Below are positions 22,247-32,400 of a stretch of DNA of 64,000 nucleotides, piece by piece. The stretch is from Sipunculus nudus (taxonomy: Eukaryota > Annelida > Sipuncula > Golfingiida > Sipunculidae), in contig CM049313.1 in the NCBI GenBank assembly GCA_026874595.1, positions 69,372,659-69,436,658 on the forward strand, in the 5' to 3' direction. The notes under the pieces are model-generated. The model was not told where the DNA came from. It searched no databases and worked only from the letters and a program-made list of their open reading frames with translations. The translations under genes and the position numbers were made by a program. How positions within the stretch are numbered: the stretch's first letter is position 1; each line of letters begins with the position of its first letter.

Positions 22247-22860
22247 AATGGCATATAAGGCAGATTCCCATCGCAATCGCAAATTTGCGAAAGTTTTGAT
22301 CACATAGGCCCTGATTTTTTTGTAAGATCGTAATATGTTTGTCCTGTACGCTTCCCTGAATCATGCTATTAACATCCTGCAACACATTATGTCTCATATT
22401 CTTAATATCCTATTCACAGACCAGGTATTATAAAACAAACTGAAATATAGGGAATTCTCCTTGACATTACTGTGATATTTGACAATATTCCGTTTTGATT
22501 GCTTGCTCCTATACACAAGTGCAAAATAATGATAGCAAAAAGTAACCATAGCGCCAATGCCACTTGATGACCTTACAGAGCAACTTAAAGAAATCAAGAT
22601 TTTCCATGCTTCAAACAGGTGTTTCTTCTCTGTATCATGTTACCTAACTCTCTCTCTTTGTGTTAAAGTTGTCGCGCATGCGCAAGGTCGGACGTAGTCA
22701 TGTCATAGTAAACAGACACACGAGGACTGTGTTTACTAACACATGGTTTTGCTGATAAACTTATATATTCTGGCAAAATAAGAAACAGCATGAGATAATA
22801 CACATTTAAAGGCAAATGTTTTTGTACCTTTAACAAAATTTAAAGTTAAATCACATTGTC

Positions 22861-23851
22861 ATTTTAATATCTAGAATATGAGAAGCTGCAGGAATAGTGC
22901 TAATGAACTACATTCTAAGAAAATAGATTAAAATGGGAAATTTTCATTACTAATTAGTTATGGTTTCCTCTGTTTAATTCTGGCTTTGTTTAATGCCATC
23001 TCAGTACTTGATGTACTTAGATGTACTTAGATATACTTGATGTACTCAGTACTTAATGAAATACTGGAATGCACACTAGGTCATGAACGTTCACTGTAAA
23101 AGACACAGATTAAAATAGAATAACAATAATGTGTATCGTGTAGGTACAGTGCTCTAATTATTGACGGTCCGTGGTAACTAACGGAGAAAGAAAAGCACAC
23201 ATGGAATGTCTGCCGAAACGACAAACACAAGGCATCTCCCTTGTTAACCACACCTTTTCCAGGGAAGTCCAGAATAAATGGAATTCTACGAAGCTATATG
23301 ATATGCCTTCTCTCTACTTTCCCTAAAACCTACGTCACTCAAAGGACATGATTACTGACAAAGACGTGGCTCCCTCTTCACAGACAGACGCATGAGTCGA
23401 CGACTTGATTGAATCAAAAATCAAAAAGTGAATGCCGAACTTGGTGAGAAACCAACACCAGAAAAGACTAAGGATGGCGCTGTACAGCTGAAGCAGGAAC
23501 CTTGTTTGCCGGGAAAATGCGAGGGGGGCAATCCACAAGAAATAATGGTAGACGTTACAACCCTCCCTCGAAATAAGGACACCCCCTCCAAATTATAAAA
23601 CCTAACCTCACTCCCACCACATATTATGAAATATATAATCATTATACGAAATTAATTTTGTCTTTATATTAAGCACTATTTTAATTATTATTCATAATCT
23701 ATACATTTGATGTAAGTATTAAAAAATGGATGACATTTTATGGCAATTCAAATGGGACATGCATCTCCCCTGACACGAAAGTAAATTTTTTAAGGGGTGG
23801 AGGGTGGCGGGGGGGGGGGGGGTCCAATACAACCGAGCAGTAATAATATTG
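22861..23851. other. Unassigned intergenic DNA
   Basis: A small cluster of GATGTACTTA words occurs at 23001-23060. Two overlapping minus-strand frames (23335-23642) have no recognisable domain. A G run is at 23811-23822. No gene supported. Confidence 0.4.
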
Positions 23852-23865
23852 GCTCCCTCTGCTGG
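23852..23865 (-). promoter_or_regulatory. CTCF-type motif
   Basis: The minus strand reads CCAGCAGAGGGAGC. This agrees with the bilaterian CTCF core CCASYAGRKGGCRS at 13 of 14 positions. Such sites can act as insulators or loop anchors. A single motif match proves nothing about occupancy. Confidence 0.4.
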
Positions 23866-24539
23866 CGACCCCGGTTAATTCCCGGCGTTAGTGTGTGTGT
23901 GTGTCCCTACTTGTAGTCGCCCCTCTTTTGCCGGTTGCTTTTTCCAGGTCTTCCATTTTCTTCCAACCCTAGATTTATTCTACCCTACGTGCCTTGTATT
24001 AGATTTTCTTACTATTTGTACGATCCTTTTAACTTACATAAAATGTTAAAGGTCTACAATAATCTTTTGGCAGGAAAAGGGCAAAATAGGTAGATTCTAC
24101 ATACACGTATTTTATCCAAAAAAAAGATATAAAAACAGTCTATAATTATATGTTGGTGTGCCTTCTCGAGTAAATCACCGGGTAAGCCAGAACCATCCCT
24201 AAAAAAGCATTACATAAAGAAGACCTTCAAATACTAAATGTTGCTCATCTGTAAAATCAGAAGGGAGTTTACACTAAAATATGTCGTCGCCAAATGACTT
24301 GTGTTAGTGTAGAGTGTCAGTGACCATGTCTGTGTGGCAGGCATATCTGCCCGAGCAAGTAAAGTATAATTACATTTTCATTGACTTTCACCCAATGACA
24401 CCCGGTTGCAGGTAAGATGTCGCATTTGTTCTCTCTCTAATATTCTGTGGTGAAGAGACATAACATATTACTCTTCGTATTCTATGAATGTTAGTGTTAG
24501 TGACCCCTCGAAAAAGCTGATTGTTTATACTCTGTTGCA

Positions 24540-24660
24540 CAAGTATACTGTAAAACCGAAAAAAAAAAATCGCGAACATGCGATTTAACGCATTTTGCGA
24601 GGGTGCCTTGATTCGCGAAAATACATGCTCATGAAAATTGATTTGATACTACATTAATTC
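24540..24660. repeat. Dispersed repeat fragment with TTCGCGA words
   Basis: ACTGTAAAACCG followed by TCGCGAACATGCG, TTTTGCGAGG and GATTCGCGAAAAT resembles a TIR-rich repeat that I recall from several marine invertebrates. No partner end is visible nearby. Confidence 0.3.
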
Positions 24661-25528
24661 AGAATACATCGTGCAAGAAAAACTTAAGAAAAGTATAGAA
24701 AAAGGGTATGTCTTGATGAACAAAACGGAGAGAAGTGAACACCACCACTTTTGAAATATTTGTATTGTTTATTGATAGAAGTCGATAATTAGTTTCATTC
24801 TCTGAGAAGTTAATCGCAAGAGCAAACTATGCACACAACCGGATATGCGGCTGCCACCAAGCAGATCCGGTTTCTGATAACGCAACTAAGTGGATTACCG
24901 TATTTGACGTAATAAGCGCCCCGGGCGCTCTCAAAATTGAATTTTTCCAAATATTTTTATACCCTATTAAACGCCCCCCCCCCCCCCCCCATCTGCCAAC
25001 TTTCAGAGTGCGTTACGAACCTAAAACACTGCGGCTTGTGTACGCGTGTTAGATTTCACACTATAAAGGCAATTCAGAAAAACATCAATCTTTAGCGATA
25101 GTTGTTTGAAGTTTTGAAAAATAATAGCTTATCCAAGTGATACCGATATGCAGACGATTTTATTGTGTTGTATGCGAGTGCAAGAAATGTATGATTGACT
25201 TAAGTTTGAGATATCCTTTGTAGGTAAAGAAGAAAAATAAGGATGGTAAAACATGAACTCTTTAATAAAACCCACCGCCTAATAAGGTGGTAGAATATAT
25301 AAATGTTCATATAAAGACAAGTAAAACAGTATTTATTTGAAAGATTAAAAAATATGATACCGGACAGATACCCCGATTATGTCAGTCACCTTGCGCAAAT
25401 GCCCTTGACAGATGAGCCAACGTATTAGATGAAATGGCATCGCCAATAATTTTCCTTTTTTGCCCTGAATTGAGCGTGATATTACATGCAAAAGTTAAGT
25501 TGCTCCTTGTTCGTTTATCATTTCTAAA

Positions 25529-25822
25529 TCAGGTTCCAGTTAAATTGAATACACAAGAGTGGTATCGAAATCCATTGGCGTGCATGTTGCTTTGAGTGGC
25601 CCGATTAACCTTTAACCCTTGACCTCGTCTTGTTTTGGAATTTGCATCCCAAAAGCCGCAGGTCATTTCCGATATTCGACAGGTTTCATGCCCGTTTTTT
25701 ATAATTAGATCACGTTGACGTTTACCACTACCGAAACAAGGAAGACATTTTGTTTCCAATCGTTTTGAAAGACAGTGAATAACACCTAAGACGATACATG
25801 AAATTACACGTGAATAAGTCAT
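25529..25822 (-). CDS. Small secreted-peptide-like frame, unrecognised
   Basis: A single open frame of 97 residues. The N-terminus (MTYSRVISCIVLGVIHCLS) is moderately hydrophobic and could be a weak signal peptide. It is followed by KCLPCFGSGKRQ, which carries a Gly-Lys-Arg site of the kind used for amidation and cleavage of neuropeptides, and later CRISEMTCGFWD and a dibasic KTRRG. I do not recognise a known prohormone. It lies inside a TIR element, has no supporting exon evidence, and may be a chance frame. Confidence 0.22.
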   Translation of the reverse strand: MTYSRVISCIVLGVIHCLSKRLETKCLPCFGSGKRQRDLIIKNGHETCRISEMTCGFWDANSKTRRGQGLKVNRATQSNMHANGFRYHSCVFNLTGT

Positions 25823-26031
25823 TATGTCATATATACCAGTGTATTATACAACTGTCACATTAAACTGCAACGATAAAGTAAAACACCGTGCAACCCGTTG
25901 ATCACTGACTGTTTGCAAATTGTCAATTTGGGCATTATTTTAGCTGTAATTCGTTTCACGGCAACTACATTGACAAAAGCGACATAGAATTTGAAAGACG
26001 TCTTATTGTTGTATTACGATAATTATAAAGA

Positions 26032-26515
26032 AGACATATTAATTATGAGAAATAAGAAACACCAAGTAAATATATTTTATTGAATGAAACATCCACTTAC
26101 GTACCTGATTTTCACGAGGATTTTCATCATCAGGGGGACAGACCTTGCACGACACAGCCGTGTCGGTCAGTCATTCAAACCAGCATATGGACACAATACG
26201 TCTCTATTGTTTTATTAATATTATTTCAAAGAGAACATATAAATTATGAGAAATAACAAACACCAAGTAAATATATTTTATTGAATGATACATCCACATA
26301 CGTACCTGAATTCCACGAGGATTATCATCGTTAGGAGACGGTTATTATACACAACAGAGCCGTGGCGATTTCAAGCCAGCATATGGACAAATACGTCTTT
26401 ATTGTTTTATTAATATTATTTCAATGAAAACATATATTATTAGAAATAACAAAGACCAAGTAAATATATTTCATTGCATGATAATTCCACATACGTACCT
26501 GAATTCAGGTCACCC
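26032..26515 (-). repeat. Three tandem ~195-bp modules
   Basis: Three copies start near 26032, 26231 and 26426. Shared words in order are GAGAAATAA, AACACCAAGTAAATATATTT, ATTGAATGA and CACATACGTACCTGA. Read on the minus strand each copy has CAG followed by GTACGT, a good 5' splice-site match, at the same place. The third copy is truncated. Confidence 0.7.
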
Positions 26516-26818
26516 GATCAGCATGGCCACCTGCAGAGTCGGCCTTCACGGACACAGTCATGCAGTCAATATAATCTGTGCAACTTATTTAATTATTATA
26601 TTAGATGATAAAGCCTGACGGAGACAGAATAAAAACTTTAAGGCCTGACAGAGAGATAAAGCATCAAGTTGCCCCACATTATATTGGCTAGGAAGAAAAG
26701 TGAGCTTAGGATGGCTCATCCCTTAGTTTTCTTTATGTGATGTCCTCCCAAATCGGGGTTGTGCTGGGGGGGGGGGACTCATTACATAAGGGGCGTTTAT
26801 TACGTCAAATACGGTATT

Positions 26819-27316
26819 AGCATTATACCCTTATCAGTGTTTTCTCTTGTTGGTTTTCTGTAAGATTTCAATGTAAGTGAAAAAAATCCTCGATTCCTGA
26901 AAATAATATGCTGACGGAAAGGTCTCCTCTACAGAGATTAAGATACATTAGAAAAAAACGTTTGTGCCAGTTTTTGGAGATTTTTTTCTATATTTAGTTA
27001 ACTAGCGCCAAACCCATAATTTCGAAATGCGATCTGTGACGTCCGGGTTTAGTGTGTACGCAAAATGGTCTGCACATAACCGGTTTCGAGAAATTCGGAG
27101 AATTTGTCAGAGTTCGATATTGAGCGGAGATGCTACATGAAAGTACTCCGAGGACAGCGTCCAGGCAAGAATATGTCTACGGAGAGGGCTTGGTGCCAAG
27201 GAGACGTGAATCTGCAGAGTTTAGAACGGAATAACGCTTCTCTAAATCATCCCAAATCTCCTTATTATTATATAGGTTGGCCAATTGTTTCTGTCCTGTT
27301 GAATCAACTCGGTTTA
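26819..27316. other. Unassigned intergenic DNA
   Basis: Unique-looking sequence between a TIR element and the 62-bp satellite. A 73-residue frame at 27104-27325 has no recognisable domain. Confidence 0.4.
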
Positions 27317-29494
27317 AGTTCGTAAGTAGCGAATCTGAAAATTTACTTCTTCCCGTAGCTATCTTCAAATCGATAAGTCGTAACAGCTTTATGTTTACTT
27401 CTTTTCGTATCCCTCTTCATATCGAAGTATCGATAAGTCGTATACCAGCTTAATGTTAATTTCTTTTCGTAGCCCTCTTCATGTAGATGTATCGATGAGT
27501 CATAAACCATCTAAATGGTAACTTCTTTTCGTAGCCCTCTTCAAATCGATGTATCGATAAGTCGTATACCAGCTTAATATAAACGTCTTTTCGTAGCCCT
27601 CTTCATGTCGATGTATCGATAAGTTGTGTACAAGCTTAATGTTGAGTTTTTTTCTTAGCCCTCTTCAAGTCTATATATCGGTAAGTCGTATACCAGCTTA
27701 ATGTAAACTTCTTTTCGTGGCCCTCTTCATGTCGATGTATCAATAAGTCGTATACCAGCTTAATGTTTACTTCTTTTCGTAACCCTCTTCATGTCGATGT
27801 ATCAATAAGTTGTATACCAGCTTAATGTTAACTTCTTTTCGTAGCCCTCTTCATATCGATGTATGGATACGGCATAAAGCAGCTTAATGTTAACTGCTTT
27901 TTGTAGCCCTCTTCATGTCGCTGTATAGAAAAAATCGTATACCAGCTTAATGTAAACTTCTTTTCGTAGCCCTCTTCATGTCGATGTATCAATAACTCGT
28001 ATTCCAGCTTAATGTTTACTTCTCTTTGTAGCCCTCTTCATGTCGATGTATCAATAACTCGTATACCAGCTTAAAGTTTACTTCTTTTTGTAACCCTGTT
28101 CATGTCGATGTATCAATAAGTCTTACACCAGCTTAATGTTTACTTCTTTTCGTAACCCTCTTCATGTCGATGTATCAATAAGTCGTATACCAGCTTAATG
28201 GTATCTTCTTTTGGTAGCCCTCTTCATATCGATGAATTGATATGTTGTATACCAGCTTAATGTTAACTTCTTTTCGTAGCCCTCTTCATATCGATGTATG
28301 GATACGTCATATACCAGCTAAATGTTAACTTCTTTTCGTAGCCCTCTTCATGTCGATGAATCGATATGTTGTATACCAGCTTAATGTTAACTTCTTTTCG
28401 TAGTCCTCTTCTTATCGATGTATGGATACGTCATATACCAGCTTAATGTTAACGTCTTTTCGTAGCCCTCTTCATGTCGATGAATCGATATGTTGTATAC
28501 CAGCTTAATGTTAACTTCTTTTCGTAGCCCTCTTCATATCGATGTATGGATACGTCATATACCAGCTTAATATTAACTTCTTTTCGTAGCCCTCTTCATG
28601 TCGATGTATAGAGAAGGCGTATACCAGCTTAATGTTAACTTGTTTTTCTAGCCCTCTTCATGTCGATGTATCGATAAGTCGTATACCAGCTCAATGGTAA
28701 CTTCTTTTCGTAGCCCTCTTCATGTCGATGTATCGATAAGTCGTATACCAGCCTAATGTTTACTTTTTTTCGTAACCCTCTTCATATTGATGTATCGGTT
28801 AGTCGTATACCATCTTAATGTTAACTTCTTTTCGTAGCCCTTTTCGTGTCGATGCATCGATAAGTCGTATACCAGCTTAATGTTTACTTTTTTCGTAGCC
28901 CTCTTCATATCGATGTATCGATAAGTCGTATACCAGATTAATGTTAACTACTTTTCGTAGCCCTCTTCATATCGATGTATGGATACGTCATATACCAGCT
29001 TAATGTTAACGTCTTTCGTAGCCCTTTTCATGTCGATGTATGGATACGTCGTATACCAGCTTAATGTTTACTTTTTTCGTAGCCATCTTCAAATCGATGT
29101 ATCGATAGGTCGTATACCAGCTTAATGTTTACTTTTTTCGTAGCCCTCTTCATAACGATGTATCGATAAGTCGTATACCAGCTTAATGTTAACTTCTTTT
29201 CGTAGCCCTTTCCATGTCGATGTATCGATAAGTCGTATACCAGCTTAATGTTTACTTCTTTTTGTAGCCCTCTTCATATCGATGTATCGATAAGTCGTAT
29301 ACCAGCTTAATGTTAACTTCTTTTCGTAGCCCTTTCCATGTAGATGTATCGATAAGTCGTATACCAGCTTAATGTTTACTTCTTTTTGTAGCCCTCTTCA
29401 TATCGATGTATCGATAAGTCGTATACCAGCTTAATGTTTACTTCTTTTCGTAGCTCTCTTCATGTCGATGTGTCGATAAACCGTATACCAGTTT
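27317..29494. repeat. 62-bp satellite array, about 35 units
   Basis: Each unit reads roughly: ATCGATGTATCGATAAGTCG, TATACCAGCTTAATG, TTAACTTCTTTTCG, TAGCCCTCTTCAT. Units fall into TTAAC and TTTAC variants. At 28225-28565 a dimer alternates (GAATCGATATGTTG / GTATGGATACGTC) three times, and another dimer recurs at 29185-29430, so local higher-order amplification has occurred. The first units are diverged, as expected at an array edge. No coding potential. Confidence 0.95.
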
Positions 29495-32400
29495 AAGGAG
29501 GTGAGGAACGAATAGTTTGCCACTAAGTATGGGTCTGAAAGGTTGAGAGGTGAGAGACATACAAGGTCACTGAGTATGGGATTGGCAGGATGAGAGATGA
29601 GGGACTTTCTGTATGCCACTGGATGTAGGCCGTGGGATGTTGGAAGGTGACGGCCGTACAGTCTGCCACTGAATGTGGGTCTGACAGATTGAGAGGTGAG
29701 GGACGTATAGTCTGCCACTGAGTGTGGGTCTGACAGATTGAGAGGTGAGGGACGTATAGTCTACCACTGAGTGTGGGTCTGACAGATTGAGAGGTGAGGG
29801 ACCGGTAGTATGCCACTGAGTAAGGGTCTGACAGATTAAGAGGTGAGGGACGGATAGTCTACCACTGAGCGTGGGTCTGACAGATTGAGAGGTGAGGCAC
29901 GTATAGTCTACCACTGAGTGTAGGTCTGACAGATTGAGAGGTGACGGACGGATAGTCTGCCACTGAGTGTGGGTCTGACAGATTGAGAGGTGAGGGACGT
30001 ATAGTCTGCCACTGAGTGTGGGTCTGACAGACTGAGAGGTGAGGGACGTATAGTCTGCCACTGAGTGTGGGTCTGACAGATTGAGAGGTGAAGGACGTAT
30101 AGTCTACCACTGAGCGTGGGTCTGACAGATTGAGAGGTGAGGGATGTATAGTCTGCCACTGAGTGTGGGTCTGACAGATTGAGAGGGGAGGGACGGATAG
30201 TCTGCCACTGAGTGTGGGTCTGACAGATTGAGAGGTGAGGGACGGATAGTCTGCCACTGAGTGTGGATCTGACAGGATGAGAGGTGAGGGACGGATAGTC
30301 TGCCACTGAGTGTGGGTATGACAGATTGAGAGGTGAGGGACGGATAGACTACCACTAAGCGTGGATCTGACAGATTTAGAGGTTAGGGACGGATAGTCTG
30401 CCACTGAGTGTGGGTCTGACAGATTAAGAGGTGAGGGACGTATAGTCTGCAACTGAGTGTGGCTCTGACAGATTGAGAGGTGAGGGACGGATAGTCTGCC
30501 ACTGAGTGTGGGTCTGACAGATTGAGAGGTGAGGGACCGGTAGTATGCCACTGAGTAAGGGTCTGACAGATTAAGAGGTGAGGGACGGATAGTCTACCAC
30601 TGAGCGTGGGTCTGACAGATTGAGAGGTGAGCCACGTATAGTCTACCACTGAGTGTAGGTCTGACAGATTGAGAGGTGACGGACGGATAGTCTGCCACTG
30701 AGTGTGGGTCTGACAGATTGACAGGTGAGGGACGTATAGTCTGCCACTGAGTGTGGGTCTGACAGACTGAGAGGTGAGGGACGTATAGTCTGCGACTGAG
30801 TGTGGGTCTGACAGATTGAGAGGTGAAGGACGTATAGTCTACCACTGAGCGTGGGTCTGACAGATTGAGAGGTGAGGGATGTATAGTCTGCCACTGAGTG
30901 TGGGTCTGACAGATTGAGAGGGGAGGGACGGATAGTCTGCCACTGAGTGTGGGTCTGACAGATTGAGAGGTGAGGGACGGATAGTCTGCCACTGAGTGTG
31001 GGTCTGACAGGATGACAGGTGAGGGACGGATAGTCTGCCACTGAGTGTGGGTATGACAGATTGAGAGGTGAGGGACGGATAGACTACCACTAAACGTGGA
31101 TCTGACAGATTTAGAGGTTAGGGACGGATAGTCTGCCACTGAGTGTGGGTCTGACAGATTAAGAGGTGAGGGACGTATAGTCTGCAACTGAGTGTGGCTC
31201 TGACAGATTGAGAGGTGAGGGACGGATAGTCTGCCACTGAGTGTGGGTCTGACAGATTGAGAGGTGAGGGACGGATAGGTTGCCACTGAGTGTGGGTCTG
31301 ACAGATTGAGAGGTGAGGGACGGATAGTCTGCCACTGAGTGTGGGTCTGACAGATTGAGAGTTTAGGGACGGATAGTCTGCCACTGCGGGTGGGTCTGAC
31401 AGATTGAGAGGTGAGGGACGGATAGTCTGCCACTGAGCGTTGGTCTGACAGATTGAGAGGTGAGGGACGTATAGTCTGCCACTGAGTGCGGGTCTGACAG
31501 ATTGAGAGGTGAGGGACGGATAGTCTGCCAATGAGGGTGGGTCTGACAGATTGAGAGGTGAGGGACGTCTAGTCTGCCACTGAGTGTGGGTCTGGCAGAC
31601 TGGGAGGTGAGGGACGTATAGTCTGCGACTGAGTGTGGGTCTGACAGATTGAGAGGTGAGGGACGGATAGTCTGCCACTGTTGGTCTGGCAGATTGAGAG
31701 GTGAGGGACGTATAGTCTACCACTGAGTGTGGGTCTGACAGATTGAGAGGTGAGGGACGTATAGTCTACTACTGAGCGTGGGTCTGACAGATTGAGAGGT
31801 GAGGGATGTATAGTCTGCCACTGAGTGTGGGTCTGACATATTGAGAGGGGAGGGACGGATAGTCTGCCACTGAGTGTGGGTCTGACAGATTGAGAGGTGA
31901 GGAACGGATAGTCTGCCACTGAGTGTGGGTCTGACAGGATGAGAGGTGAGGGACGGATAGTCTGCCACTGAGTGTGGGTATGACAGATTGAGAGGTGAGG
32001 GACGTATAGTCTGCCACTAAGCGTGGATCTGACAGATTTAGAGGTTAGGGACGGATAGTCTGCCACTGAGTGTGGGTCTGACAGATTAAGAGGGGAGGGA
32101 CGTATAGTCTGCAACTGAGTGTGGCTCTGACAGATTGAGAGGTGAGGGACGGATAGTCTGCCACTGAGTGTGGGTCTGACAGATTGAGAGGTGAGGGACG
32201 GATAGGTTGCCACTGAGTGTGGGTCTGACAGATTGAGAGGTGAGGGACGTATAGTCTGCCACTGAGTGTGGGTCTGACAGATTGAGAGTTTAGGGACGTA
32301 TAGTCTGTCACTGAGTGTGGGTCTGACAGATTGAGAGGTGAGGGATGTATAGTCTGCCACTGAGTGTGGGTCTGACAGATTGAGAGGTGAGGGACGTATA

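Larger units (their letters stand above)
13627..22313. mobile_element. hAT-like DNA transposon, non-autonomous, with nested LTR element
   Basis: The left end CAGGGCCTATGTGATCAAA (13627-13645) has an exact 19-base inverted partner at 22295-22313. CAGGG ends are typical of hAT elements. Subterminal CGCAAA/TTTGCGA words occur on both sides. The 8-bp target duplication expected for hAT is not clean: CATTTATC at left against ATTTTTTT at right. Without the nested retrotransposon the element is about 2.0 kb (13627-15098 plus 21768-22313), very AT-rich, with no transposase frame. It interrupts duplication copy 2; the corresponding site in copy 1 is near 1495-1515. Confidence 0.8.
8193..22860. repeat. 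Segmental duplication, copy 2, split by two insertions
   Basis: The homologous blocks are 8193-8831, 13002-13626 and about 22314-22860. Subtracting the two insertions (4,168 + 2 bp and 8,687 bp) leaves about 1.81 kb. That matches copy 1 (2.06 kb) once the 240-bp segment missing here is counted. Similarity is lost beyond about 22860, opposite 2056 in copy 1. Confidence 0.85.
24897..26815. mobile_element. 1.9-kb TIR element, ACCGTATTTGACGTAATAA ends
   Basis: ACCGTATTTGACGTAATAA (24897-24915) faces its inverted partner TTATTACGTCAAATACGGT (26797-26815). The match continues with one change into CGCCCC. ATT on both sides (24894-24896 and 26816-26818) is a probable 3-bp target duplication. I recall this end sequence as widespread in invertebrate genomes. 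The interior has C and G runs near each end (24976-24990, 26766-26776), an internal triplication and one short minus-strand frame, but no transposase. Confidence 0.75.

Noticed and set aside
25529-25822. Vasopressin/oxytocin or CCAP-type precursor identity for the Cys and Gly-Lys-Arg containing frame
   Set aside because: The cysteine spacing and core residues do not fit those families. Only an unnamed secreted-peptide-like call is defensible.
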